DNA of 64,000 nt, taken from contig NZ_FRBF01000007.1 of the NCBI RefSeq assembly GCF_900142545.1, forward strand, positions 121,939 to 185,938. Direction: 5' to 3'. Below, one piece after another: positions 43,176-51,444 of this stretch. Numbering within the stretch: the stretch's first letter is position 1; the number at the start of each line of letters is the position of its first letter. Below the pieces are notes generated by a model that did not search any database, had not been told where the DNA came from, and was given only the letters and a program-made list of their open reading frames with translations. Position numbers and translations under genes: made by a program. This DNA comes from Fibrobacter sp. UWT2 (GTDB lineage: Bacteria; Fibrobacterota; Fibrobacteria; Fibrobacterales; Fibrobacteraceae).

Positions 43176-43320
43176 ACTATAAAATAGAATTTTAAAAACT
43201 GCCATGCAATATTTTTCTTAAAACAAAATTGACGTTTTTAAGCGAATTTAGCCACTTTGTATCCAAATGCAAAAATTTTTAGCAAACTATAAAACAAAGT
43301 TCAAAATCCATGAAACAAAT
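43176..43320. promoter_or_regulatory. Control region with repeated TATAAAACAAAG-type motifs
   Basis: ACTATAAAATAGAATTTT (43176-43193) abuts the regulator's start codon and ACTATAAAACAAAGTTCA (43287-43304) is its near copy. Related AAACAAAATT (43221-43230) and GAAACAAATTTT (43312-43323) lie between and beyond. AAAATTTTTAGCAA at 43272-43285 is shared with the other regulator's control region, immediately before the motif in both cases. Confidence 0.5.
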
Positions 43321-43432
43321 TTTACATCAAACTTGGCATTCAAACGCCTGAAAAAAGCGTGTATATACAAGAATAGGGATTCTCTCTATTCGCTCGCGGG
43401 AGGCTTTCCCGAAAAAAAATGGAAAAAAACAA

Positions 43433-44332
43433 ATGACAAGAGAAGATTTCGCAGAATTTCTCGGAAAACTCAAAGAAACCAAAGAAAAAGGGCAAGATAT
43501 TGACGCATTCGTCAAGAAGTTTGAACACAGAAATGTGTATTTCTATAACGACGGCTGTATCAAAAAAATCCTTGCCAGCGAAAAGAACCTGATGCTCACG
43601 ACAGACCTCATAAACGCAGCTTTGAACCTTATCGGTTCCGACCGCATTGATAATCCGAAACTCGTTAACCCGTTTATTCCTGGAGAATTGGGTTATCGCA
43701 GTACTGAACCGGACATTTTGCTGACGAACGATCGTAACGGGAACTTTCCTCGTGACCGAATTTCTATCGAGGTTCAACATGAGCACAAGTCCCTATTTAG
43801 GGAACGTTTGGTACTTTACGTCGCTCGCCTTACGAGCAATATGGTGAAAGCAGGGGAAATTCCGTGCCTTGATAATTTAAATGTGGTAAGTTTCCTGTTT
43901 TTTGATGCTTTTGCCGGCTCTCCGAACTACCGACAGACGGTTCAGCTGAAAAACCAAGAGCAGCGGATCTATTTTGACCGTCAGACAGTGACCTTAATTG
44001 AAGTAGCCAAGTTTCTCAAAAATCCCCAGAGATTTGCCAACGACAACAGCCGTCTTGCTCAGTGGCTCCGCGCTATCGACACACTGAACAACGAAGGCGA
44101 TTTCAGCGAATTCGCAAACGATCCTGTATTCAATGTCTTGCAAAACGAAGTAAAATTGTGTAACTTTAGTGCGAGGTATCTTATGACTGTAGACATGAGT
44201 GACGTAGACAAGGCGATTGAAAGGTATGAAGAAAAGCGGGAAATCGCAAAGAAAATGCGCGATAAAAACGTTGACATTTCAATTATTGCCGAAACAACCA
44301 ATCTTTCAGAAGAAGAGATTCGCGCATTATAA
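43433..44332 (+). CDS. Rpn/PD-(D/E)XK nuclease family protein
   Basis: This 299-residue protein belongs to the Rpn (recombination-promoting nuclease / 'putative transposase') family. The nuclease core is visible as YRSTEPDILLTND (metal-binding Asp) and DRISIEVQHE (Glu-x-Gln motif), followed by RERLVLYVARLTSNMVKAGE. The C-terminal part has the family's typical helical region ending in a helix-turn-helix-like NVDISIIAETTNLSEEEI. Such proteins make DNA breaks and promote recombination. It is a single gene convergent with the DUF262-HNH gene. Confidence 0.85.
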   Translation: MTREDFAEFLGKLKETKEKGQDIDAFVKKFEHRNVYFYNDGCIKKILASEKNLMLTTDLINAALNLIGSDRIDNPKLVNPFIPGELGYRSTEPDILLTNDRNGNFPRDRISIEVQHEHKSLFRERLVLYVARLTSNMVKAGEIPCLDNLNVVSFLFFDAFAGSPNYRQTVQLKNQEQRIYFDRQTVTLIEVAKFLKNPQRFANDNSRLAQWLRAIDTLNNEGDFSEFANDPVFNVLQNEVKLCNFSARYLMTVDMSDVDKAIERYEEKREIAKKMRDKNVDISIIAETTNLSEEEIRAL

Positions 44333-44352
44333 CCACCCCAACCAAAAATTTC

Positions 44353-44377
44353 AGGCAGTCATTTGACTGCCTTTTTC
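44353..44377. terminator. Terminator between the Rpn and DUF262-HNH genes
   Basis: AGGCAGTCA-TT-TGACTGCCT followed by TTTTC lies in the gap between two convergent stops. The plus-strand T-run favours use by the Rpn gene. Confidence 0.8.
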
Positions 44378-44391
44378 ATTTTATAATACAC

Positions 44392-45591
44392 TTACCTATT
44401 CCCTTTCGCCCGATTATGCGACTTGCAGAGCATTTCGCAGTTAGCTCGATCGGTGGCACCACCTTTACTCCAAGCAGTCACATGGTCGGCATCCATATCA
44501 GCAAGTTTCCAAATTTTATTCTTATTTGCGTTATCGGACATAGCGCAGTATGGGCAGTTAGAAATACCCGCCGACTGCGCCTTGGCTGTCTGCACAGTAT
44601 AAACACTTTTCTTCGTGGCTTCGTCAAACACGCGAATATTCAAGAGCTTTTTATCTACCTCACCACCGAGCACATACTCAAAGATCCCCTTGCGATCTTT
44701 CACATAGGGATCCGCATACAACGACATCACTTTATCATAAACGGTTTTGGGACTATAGGCGTTTTTATGATAGACTTCATAAAGCCTTCCCCATTCAAGC
44801 CCGCACATTTCGCTTTCCGTCATGTCAAAAACGCTTGACGCCCAATCAATGACCGTATTGAAATAGGTTTTCAGTTCGTCAATATTGGCATCACGGCGAT
44901 GTTTCGCCATATAAGAGTCTTTCTTGGACAACTTATACTTTTTCGCTTCTTCTTCAGAAATCATTACTCCACTAACCCAATCAAGAGCAACGCTTAAAAT
45001 TCCCTGGCGGTTCGGTTCTCCTCGTACATAAGTTTGCCACATCTGCACATTGGCATTCTTGGAATTGCTGAATTCAGCCTTGGCTGCCGTTACAAATGGA
45101 CCCGAGAAAATGGCGTTCAACAATTCCTGTTCATTCAGCGGGACTCCCGCGATGTTTATGGTTTTGAACCACTCCTTGATTTCAGTTTCTTCACCCTCAC
45201 AAACATAAACAAGTAATTCGTAGTCTTCAATCTGTTTCTGTTTTTCTGCAGGAAGCCCGGAGAAATACTGAGGTATGCCATTTGCATCCGCAACGCCAAA
45301 CTTTCCCTTGACGAATCGTCCGATAGATGTAATTCGCTGTTGACCATCCAGCACTTCAAAATGCTCATCATCCACTTTGTTGAAATAGATAAGCCCTAGC
45401 GGATACCCCTTGAGCATAGAGTCTATGACTGCAACATCCTTTTTCCCATCAGCGTAGATGTAATTACGCTGATATTCCGGCTGAATTGTGAGTTTACCGG
45501 AGAGACCGAACAAACCTTTACCTTCGAGTTCGTTATAGACGAAACCTTCGCAGATATCTTTGACGGAGTATTTTCTGAGTTCTGTTTTCAT
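44392..45591 (-). CDS. DUF262 domain protein with C-terminal HNH nuclease motif
   Basis: This 399-residue protein has an N-terminal DUF262 (ParB/Srx-like nucleotidase) domain with PEYQRNYIY and the hallmark DGQQRITSI near residue 85, as in GmrS-type and other defence proteins. The last 55 residues are an HNH nuclease: NCPYCAM zinc pair, [12 protein letters not shown] (catalytic His in DHV), then [15 protein letters not shown]. The middle is helical. It is nine bases downstream of the EcoRI-family methyltransferase, so it could be the cleavage partner of that modification enzyme (inference). Confidence 0.87.
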   Translation of the reverse strand: MKTELRKYSVKDICEGFVYNELEGKGLFGLSGKLTIQPEYQRNYIYADGKKDVAVIDSMLKGYPLGLIYFNKVDDEHFEVLDGQQRITSIGRFVKGKFGVADANGIPQYFSGLPAEKQKQIEDYELLVYVCEGEETEIKEWFKTINIAGVPLNEQELLNAIFSGPFVTAAKAEFSNSKNANVQMWQTYVRGEPNRQGILSVALDWVSGVMISEEEAKKYKLSKKDSYMAKHRRDANIDELKTYFNTVIDWASSVFDMTESEMCGLEWGRLYEVYHKNAYSPKTVYDKVMSLYADPYVKDRKGIFEYVLGGEVDKKLLNIRVFDEATKKSVYTVQTAKAQSAGISNCPYCAMSDNANKNKIWKLADMDADHVTAWSKGGATDRANCEMLCKSHNRAKGNR

Positions 45592-45600
45592 AATGTATAC

Positions 45601-46707
45601 CTACCCTTTTGCCTTGATTACAATACGGCAATAAAGTCTTTGGTATTCTCCATTTTCTTTTATATAGAAAGCAGGACCTCCTTGTTTCGCCTTAGGCAAA
45701 TCTGCAGGCTTTGTTGTTGCAAGTTCCAGACTGATTCCCAAAATTTCAAATTGTTCTGGGCAATATTTATCCAAGAAAGAAATTGGCACACCCATTACAC
45801 CTTTATAATCATTGGGGATAGCGTCAGTGTAAGGGACCTCAATAGCATCATAGTTATCGTAATGCAAATATCCTTTCTCTTTTATTTCTTTATGCCTAGA
45901 GAATTTAAGGTTCTGTTGCATAGACATCAAAGACAATGGTTCATGGCGCCGCCCATGTTCAACATTTGTAAACCAGCAACAATTTCTAAATTTCACAAGC
46001 CCTGTAGAATCATCAAAAACACCATTAGCATATTTTCCCGCATTAGCAGTGTCAATTACGCGGAAATAGGCATTCCCCGCATGAAATCCATTGCCAAGCC
46101 AGGCTTTGTTATCCTTTAATAGAGGAAAAACTTCTTTATATGTAATAGCATTCATATTGCCAACAATGACAAACTTTTTCCTAGCCTCCATAATCCATGC
46201 AAGAAATTCCCTAAATAAACTGAATGGCGGATTTGTTATGACAAAGTCTGCTTCATCACGCAACCGCTTGATTTCTTCAGAGCGAAAATCACCATCTCCT
46301 TCAAGATACTTCCATTCCAAATCTTCTATGTCAATCCGACCGTTCCTATTAGTGTCGTGATCAAGCGTAAAGATTTTGCCCTTGATTTTTGACTTATCCA
46401 CATCAAACCAAGGGGCCTGCTGTTCAAACAAAGTCGGTTGCCAATCCATGACTTTATACTTTTTTGATTCTATCGCATAAGATGTCGAAATCAATTTCTT
46501 CAAGCCGAGCTTTTCAAAATTCTGCGCAAAATAGCGGGTAAAATTACTCCACTCCGGATCATCACATGGCAACAAAATCGTCTTATTCCGGAATACATTT
46601 TCATCGTATTCCAAGTAGGCATTCATTTCTTTTTCAATATCCGCAAACTGCGTGTAAAACTCATCATTTTTTGCGTCTTTAGCTTTGCTCAGCGATTCGT
46701 TTGCCAT
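45601..46707 (-). CDS. Adenine-specific DNA methyltransferase, EcoRI family
   Basis: This 368-residue protein belongs to the EcoRI-methylase family. The N-terminus (KNDEFYTQFADIEKEMNAY) and the catalytic motif IV, FVITNPPFSLFREFL, are characteristic; KTILLPCDDPEWSNF is the cofactor-binding region seen in this family. It methylates adenine N6; the recognised sequence cannot be read off. It is the first gene of a two-gene operon with the DUF262-HNH gene. Upstream is an 8-base perfect palindrome (GAGTGAAC-GA-GTTCACTC) that might be an operator, followed by an unusual non-coding stretch. The codon and base use look AT-richer than the metabolic genes. Confidence 0.9.
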   Translation of the reverse strand: MANESLSKAKDAKNDEFYTQFADIEKEMNAYLEYDENVFRNKTILLPCDDPEWSNFTRYFAQNFEKLGLKKLISTSYAIESKKYKVMDWQPTLFEQQAPWFDVDKSKIKGKIFTLDHDTNRNGRIDIEDLEWKYLEGDGDFRSEEIKRLRDEADFVITNPPFSLFREFLAWIMEARKKFVIVGNMNAITYKEVFPLLKDNKAWLGNGFHAGNAYFRVIDTANAGKYANGVFDDSTGLVKFRNCCWFTNVEHGRRHEPLSLMSMQQNLKFSRHKEIKEKGYLHYDNYDAIEVPYTDAIPNDYKGVMGVPISFLDKYCPEQFEILGISLELATTKPADLPKAKQGGPAFYIKENGEYQRLYCRIVIKAKG

Positions 46708-46850
46708 CGTGTTGCTCCATGCAGAGAGTGAACGAGTTCACTCCTGCTGGAGCTAAAAGCACGACGATTTCAATACGATACAAAAACCCGCAATCCCGAG
46801 CGGATACAATTCACCCAGGACACAATACACCCATGGCACTCATGGGTTAA

Positions 46851-46910
46851 CGCGAGTATTCGTCTTATTCTCGTTGTAGAAAGTGTCGAAGTTTCAGACA
46901 GAGACAAGAG
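46851..46910. repeat. 60-base direct repeat, copy A
   Basis: It contains CGTTGTAGAAAGTGTCGA and AGTTTCAGACAGAGACAAG. Copy B at 47132 differs at about nine positions plus one inserted base, and has the same orientation. Confidence 0.75.
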
Positions 46911-47131
46911 CATAACTCGGCGAGTTTGCTCTCATTCTATACAAAACCATGCTTTATCGATAAACAAAAAAGGCGTGGAGTTGAATGCATTTACCTGTCT
47001 GAGGCCTTCGACTGCCCACAACGAATAAACACAAACAACTCACGCCCCAAAAGGCCGTTTGCATTCAAGTAAATTGCAAAAGCAATAAACCATGTAGCAA
47101 AACGATGCGGCAAGCCATAGCTAGTCGCAGA

Positions 47132-47192
47132 CGTGAGCGTTCGTCCTATTCCCGTTGTAGAAATTGTCGAAGTTTCAGACAGAGAATAAGAG
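47132..47192. repeat. 60-base direct repeat, copy B
   Basis: It contains CGTTGTAGAAATTGTCGA and AGTTTCAGACAGAGAATAAG, matching copy A 281 bases upstream. Confidence 0.75.
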
Positions 47193-47244
47193 AAAACCCT
47201 ATTTTCAACGAATAATATAGATTATTACAACAATAAAACAAGAA

Positions 47245-47265
47245 GCCCCCGACAAAGTCGGGGGC
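47245..47265 (-). terminator. Terminator of the decarboxylase beta-subunit gene
   Basis: GCCCCCGAC-AAA-GTCGGGGGC lies 29 bases after the oadB-like stop; the minus-strand sequence after it is T-rich. Confidence 0.8.
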
Positions 47266-47293
47266 GTTCTAATGTCACGGGGTGACACTCAGA

Positions 47294-48454
47294 CTACGAG
47301 AGTCGAGAAATCATGTAACCTGCGCAAACTGCAGTACCGATCACGCCAGCCACGTTCGGGCCCATAGCGTGCATCAGCAAGAAGTTCTGCGGGTCATACT
47401 TGGCACCTTCCACCTGAGACACGCGAGCGGCCATCGGCACGGCGGACACGCCAGCAGAACCGATAAGCGGGTTCACGGGGTTCTTGGGAGTGCACTTGTT
47501 CATGATCTTAGCAAGGAAGAGGCCTGCAGCGGTCGAGAAACCGAAGGCCACCACACCCATAGCGATAATCATGAGGGTCTGCGGACGGAGGAAGATGTCG
47601 GCAGACATCGTGAGGCCCACGGAAGAACCGAGGAAGATCGTCACGATGTTCATGAGTTCGTTGGAAGAGGTCTTCACCAAGCGTTCGACAACGCCGGATT
47701 CCTTGAAGATGTTACCGAGCATGAGCATGATGATAAGAGCAGAAGCATCGGGCACCACGAGGATGCACACGATCATCACCATCACGGCAAACACGATGCG
47801 TTCGGCCTTGGACACCTTGCGCAGAGCCTTCATACGGATCTTGCGTTCCTTGTCGTTGGTCATGAGGCGCATGATAGGCGGCTGAATCAGCGGAACGAGG
47901 GCCATGTAAGTGTAAGCTGCCACGGCGATAGGTCCGATGAGGTGCTTTGCTAATTTGTTTGCAGTAAAGATGGAGGTCGGACCATCAGCACCGCCGATGA
48001 TACCGATAGAGGCTGCTTCACCGAGAGTAAAGCCACCGAAAGCCACAGCGCAGAACATGGTCGCAAACACGCCGAACTGAGCGCCACCGCCAAGAAGCAG
48101 TGTACGCGGGTTAGCGATAAGCGGTCCGAAGTCCGTCATGGCGCCCACGCCCAAGAAGATGATGGGCGGGAAGAGTTCCAGGTGGATACCCTGGCTGATG
48201 TAGTAATAGAGGCCAGCCGTCGGGGTAAACATACCTTCGATGCTCCAGCCACCATCGTAGAATCCCGCACTCGGGATGTTCACCGCCAGTGCGCCGAGAG
48301 AAATCGGCAAGAGCAACAGCGGCTCGTACTTTTTGACAATCGCCAAGTACATCAGGACGAAACTCACGATCCACATCACGATCATCGAAGGGGTGACGTA
48401 TGCGAATCCGGTGTCGCCTGCGAACTCAACGACCGAATTTAAAAGAGAACTCAT
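47294..48454 (-). CDS. Sodium ion-translocating decarboxylase, beta subunit
   Basis: This 386-residue membrane protein is the ion-pumping subunit of an oxaloacetate/methylmalonyl-CoA/glutaconyl-CoA decarboxylase. About nine hydrophobic helices are visible. The conserved segments are present: [17 protein letters not shown] (with the key Asp), [13 protein letters not shown], and [11 protein letters not shown] with [13 protein letters not shown] at the C-terminus. It exports Na+ with the free energy of decarboxylation. It is the last gene of a gamma-biotin-beta operon; the carboxyltransferase alpha subunit is not in the window, so the substrate cannot be assigned. Confidence 0.94.
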   Translation of the reverse strand: MSSLLNSVVEFAGDTGFAYVTPSMIVMWIVSFVLMYLAIVKKYEPLLLLPISLGALAVNIPSAGFYDGGWSIEGMFTPTAGLYYYISQGIHLELFPPIIFLGVGAMTDFGPLIANPRTLLLGGGAQFGVFATMFCAVAFGGFTLGEAASIGIIGGADGPTSIFTANKLAKHLIGPIAVAAYTYMALVPLIQPPIMRLMTNDKERKIRMKALRKVSKAERIVFAVMVMIVCILVVPDASALIIMLMLGNIFKESGVVERLVKTSSNELMNIVTIFLGSSVGLTMSADIFLRPQTLMIIAMGVVAFGFSTAAGLFLAKIMNKCTPKNPVNPLIGSAGVSAVPMAARVSQVEGAKYDPQNFLLMHAMGPNVAGVIGTAVCAGYMISRLS

Positions 48455-48467
48455 TTATCTGTACCTC

Positions 48468-48827
48468 TTAGGCGATGGTCATGAGAGTCTGGCCGTCGAC
48501 GACAGTGTCGGTTTCCTTGACGGCAATGGAGTTCACGGTGCCGGCGCACGGAGCGACGACCGGGTTTTCCATCTTGAGAGCTTCGATGATAGCCACTTCC
48601 TGGTTGGCAGCGACGGTGTCGCCGACCTTGACCTTCAGTTTGAACACGGAGCCAGCGAGCGGGCTCTTGACTTCGGTACCACCGGCAACAGCAGGAGCGG
48701 CGGCAGGAGCAGCGGCAGCGACCGGAGCGGCAGCAGGAGCAGCGGCAACGGCGGCATTGGAATCAAGAACTTCTACTTCGACATCGTAGGTCTTGCCTTC
48801 GAAACTGATACGGACGGTTTTCTTCAT
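48468..48827 (-). CDS. Biotin carboxyl carrier protein of the sodium-pump decarboxylase
   Basis: This 119-residue protein has an N-terminal beta-segment, a 30-residue Ala/Pro-rich flexible linker (about 28-48), and a biotinyl domain whose attachment loop is EALKMENPV, with the biotinylated lysine about residue 85. It shuttles carboxyl groups from the alpha to the beta subunit. It lies between gamma and beta genes in one operon. Confidence 0.93.
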   Translation of the reverse strand: MKKTVRISFEGKTYDVEVEVLDSNAAVAAAPAAAPVAAAAPAAAPAVAGGTEVKSPLAGSVFKLKVKVGDTVAANQEVAIIEALKMENPVVAPCAGTVNSIAVKETDTVVDGQTLMTIA

Positions 48828-48874
48828 TTTGATATTTCCTGGCTTAAAAGCCTGTTGAGTTTTAAAAGTTTACC

Positions 48875-49726
48875 TTACTTGACGATCGTCCAAGCAGGAG
48901 AGTTAATGTTTCTGTAAGCAGTCACGCGGCAGGGCTGACCGATAGCCTGGGTCGCCGCTGCGGTCACGAGGGCGAGGAACTGGTCGTTGCTCATGCCCGG
49001 GTGTTCTTCGAGGGCTGCCACGGCGGCAATGCCGAGGAAAGCCTGGAGCTGCTTGTTGGTGAAGCCCGGATGAACGCTCTTGGCGTTCGGATCCCAGTCG
49101 CAGTGGGCAGGACCGATGGTCACCGGTGCTGCAGCGGCGGGAGCGGCGGCCGGAGCAGCCTTAACTGCAGGTGCCGGAGCCTTGTCCTTGTTGAGGCCGA
49201 GCTTGGCCATAATGAAGTTCATGAGGTAGCAGAGCACCGTGAGGCCCACGATGACGCACATCACCACGATAAGACCGGTTGCCTGGAATTCGATTAAGGA
49301 GCCGATACCGAAGGTGTCGGAGTCACCCTTACAACCCTGTTCGGTCGAGAATTCGCCCTTGCAGTAGGTCGAGCCCAGCTTGGCCTTGGCGATCGGGAGC
49401 ACCTTGTGGCCGCCAGCGTTTTCGATAGAATCGCGAACGTCGCGTGCAAGAACTGCCTGATCGTAGGTCTTATAGAGAATCGAATGGTTACCAGAGTGGT
49501 TTTCCACGATCTTGTAAACCATGTCGTCATTCATACCCGGCATAGAAAGCTGCTCCTGAACCTGAGCGGCATCGGAGGGGAGCATGAGTCCGAGTTGTTC
49601 ATCGAACTTGCCCTTCACCTTTGCTGCAGGCTTCGAAGCAACGAGAGCCGGCTGCTGCACTTCCTGGGCCGGAGCGGCGGGAGCCACTTCCTGAGCTTCG
49701 GGTGCATTGGTCTGTGTTTCGTTCAT
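48875..49726 (-). CDS. Sodium-pump decarboxylase gamma subunit (OadG-like) with large N-terminal extension
   Basis: This 283-residue protein carries the usual gamma-subunit layout in its second half: one membrane helix (ATGLIVVMCVIVGLTVLCYLMNFIM, about 158-182; given in two parts, ATGLIVVMCVIVGLT and VLCYLMNFIM), an Ala/Pro linker, and a C-terminal domain ending AYRNINSPAW. The family is normally about 80-120 residues. Here some 155 residues precede the helix: an Ala/Pro/Gln-rich segment and a soluble domain with two cysteines (STYCKGEFSTEQGCKGD). It starts the operon. OadG identity is inferred from topology, context and the C-terminus. Confidence 0.78.
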   Translation of the reverse strand: MNETQTNAPEAQEVAPAAPAQEVQQPALVASKPAAKVKGKFDEQLGLMLPSDAAQVQEQLSMPGMNDDMVYKIVENHSGNHSILYKTYDQAVLARDVRDSIENAGGHKVLPIAKAKLGSTYCKGEFSTEQGCKGDSDTFGIGSLIEFQATGLIVVMCVIVGLTVLCYLMNFIMAKLGLNKDKAPAPAVKAAPAAAPAAAAPVTIGPAHCDWDPNAKSVHPGFTNKQLQAFLGIAAVAALEEHPGMSNDQFLALVTAAATQAIGQPCRVTAYRNINSPAWTIVK

Positions 49727-49791
49727 ATTGGATTCAATCCATTCTTTTGGGTTTCTGTTTTGTAAAAATCAGCGACGAAAATTTAGAAAAA

Positions 49792-49812
49792 GCGGCGTTT
49801 GGATAACGCCGC
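49792..49812 (-). terminator. Terminator of the phosphatase lipoprotein operon
   Basis: GCGGCGTT-N5-AACGCCGC followed on the minus strand by TTTTTC lies just after the last lipoprotein gene and before the gamma-subunit gene. Confidence 0.8.
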
Positions 49813-49818
49813 CGAAAG

Positions 49819-51432
49819 CTACATCACCCCAGTTTCGAGGCCTTTTACGGGGATATAACGAACCGAGCCGTCGGGTGAGATAATGATGGCCACGCCGGCC
49901 ATGTAATTCACCCATTTCCATTTTTCGTAAAAGCGCACATTCGCATGCCCATTTGTCGTGTAGGCAAGCAGCGGGACAACCAGGTAATCGTGCGAAACCA
50001 AGAAGCTCACACGCCCCATTCTGCCCAAATTCGCCAGAATTTCGTTTTGCAGCAGTTCCTCACTGCGCGTTTCCAAGTCATAGAATACATCCGGGTAGGC
50101 CCCTAAAAAGGCGTACTTGGAACACACCACCCAGCCGCCGCCATCGGAATTCGAATAGCTTTCGAATTTCACGCTGTCTTTCATGTACCAGTCACCATCG
50201 AGGCCGGGAAGGATATCCAAGCTGTACTTGGATTGCCCATAGCCCAAGGCAATGTTTTCGCAGGTTTCCTGGGTGCGAGTATAGCCCGAATAGCCGAAAT
50301 AAAAGGTTTCCTTATTCACGGCGGCAAGACGCTTTCCCAAATCCTGGGCGTACTTTTTTCCGTTGTCGGTCAAGTGACCCTTTGCGCCCGTTTCGCCGGT
50401 GCGTTCGCTATGGCGAATAATGAACACAACCTTTTCGTCGGCGGCCAAGTTCGCATAAACCTCGACCAAGTCGGTAAAGCCATCGGCTTCTTGCGGGGTG
50501 GCAAGGCGCCAGGCGCCGGCATCGTAAATGTAATAGTTGTCATGGATGACGCGCCCTTCGCGGATTTCACGGTCGTATTCACCCGGGCCAAAGCCCACCG
50601 TATCTTTTTCCATGGGCTGCGCAAGGCGCCACTGGAATCCATTTGCATCGCAAATAAAACGCACCGCCGAATGATCCGACGTTTCGTAGTCATTTGCAAA
50701 GTAAGCACTCTGTCCCTGATTCACATAAGTCACTGTGCCCGCATTCACTTCGGTGCAAGTTTCAAACGCATAAGCCAGCGGAATAAAGCCGCGCATGTAG
50801 CCTTCAAAGTTCGGCACGTTCCCGCCGTAGGCAGACGTTACGTTGTTTCGAATTTCGCCATAACGCCAGTTGCTATCGAGGCCTACAATCCAGTCGGCAA
50901 TTTGGATTTTCCCATTAGGGTCATTCCACACGCCATCGCCCTTCAGGTCTTCACCCAAAGTGCCGATAAAGTTCTGCGTTTCCTCTTTGCTCAAGCGGCT
51001 CTGTACCATCGCCGCAATGGCAAGCAGTACGCCATTAGAATCCATCGCATACTGCAGGGAATCTACGCCGAACGCCGCGAGCGTTTCGTACTTGGCGCGT
51101 TCCACCGCAGAATCCAACGGGACATGGTTCATCAAGTGCTGATCCACTCGAGGACGCGCCAACAAATCCAATATATTGTTCACGCTAACGGAATCAGTAG
51201 AATCGGCTGCCGCAATCCGTTCTTCTAGAATTTCAAAGACATAGAGGGGCGCTTTGATTGGCTCAAGCACTTGAACCGCCTGAGTATCAGGCTTTACCTC
51301 TGTCGAGCCCTCATTTGCTGCATCGCCTCCATTTACGGCGCCGCCATTATTTTCTGCACTGCACCCCAGCATGAACAGGGTTGCAAATAAAACACCCACC
51401 AAACATTCCACACACCACTTCTTTTTTACCAT
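49819..51432 (-). CDS. Lipoprotein with C-terminal histidine-phosphatase domain
   Basis: This 537-residue lipoprotein (lipobox FMLGCS) has three parts. Residues about 60-225 are a helical region related to the second half of the 'QKGPF' lipoproteins (VLLAIAAMVQSRLSK, GDGVWNDPNGKIQIADW, YGEIRNNV). A middle module repeats an aromatic pattern (VRFICDANGFQWRLA; YYIYDAGAWRLAT). Residues about 340-537 are a histidine phosphatase: VVFIIRHSERTG (catalytic His), YTRTQETCENIALG (Arg-x-x-x-Thr) and FLVSHDYLV (second His). The fold includes phytases and sugar phosphatases; the substrate is unknown. It is the third gene of a three-gene operon of such proteins. Confidence 0.85.
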   Translation of the reverse strand: MVKKKWCVECLVGVLFATLFMLGCSAENNGGAVNGGDAANEGSTEVKPDTQAVQVLEPIKAPLYVFEILEERIAAADSTDSVSVNNILDLLARPRVDQHLMNHVPLDSAVERAKYETLAAFGVDSLQYAMDSNGVLLAIAAMVQSRLSKEETQNFIGTLGEDLKGDGVWNDPNGKIQIADWIVGLDSNWRYGEIRNNVTSAYGGNVPNFEGYMRGFIPLAYAFETCTEVNAGTVTYVNQGQSAYFANDYETSDHSAVRFICDANGFQWRLAQPMEKDTVGFGPGEYDREIREGRVIHDNYYIYDAGAWRLATPQEADGFTDLVEVYANLAADEKVVFIIRHSERTGETGAKGHLTDNGKKYAQDLGKRLAAVNKETFYFGYSGYTRTQETCENIALGYGQSKYSLDILPGLDGDWYMKDSVKFESYSNSDGGGWVVCSKYAFLGAYPDVFYDLETRSEELLQNEILANLGRMGRVSFLVSHDYLVVPLLAYTTNGHANVRFYEKWKWVNYMAGVAIIISPDGSVRYIPVKGLETGVM

Positions 51433-51444
51433 TAACCTACCATT

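Larger units (their letters stand above)
46708..47244. other. Non-coding stretch with direct repeats and interleaved inverted repeats
   Basis: No reading frame of note occurs in over 500 bases. It holds: a palindrome GAGTGAAC-GA-GTTCACTC (46726-46743); a hairpin CCCATG-N5-CATGGG (46830-46846); a 60-base imperfect direct repeat (46851-46910 and 47132-47192); and, between the repeats, inverted pairs GGCGTGGAGTT/AACTCACGCC (46972/47037) and TTGAATGCA/TGCATTCAA (46981/47060), arranged in interleaved rather than nested order. It could encode a structured RNA or be the footprint of a mobile element. Confidence 0.5.

Noticed and set aside
43433..44332. Rpn-family gene as an insertion sequence
   Set aside because: It is often labelled a putative transposase, but there are no terminal inverted repeats or target duplications around it; the nuclease motifs fit Rpn proteins.
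46851..47192. A retron (msr-msd) in the repeat-bearing non-coding region
   Set aside because: No reverse transcriptase gene is present nearby and the inverted pairs are not in the nested order expected.
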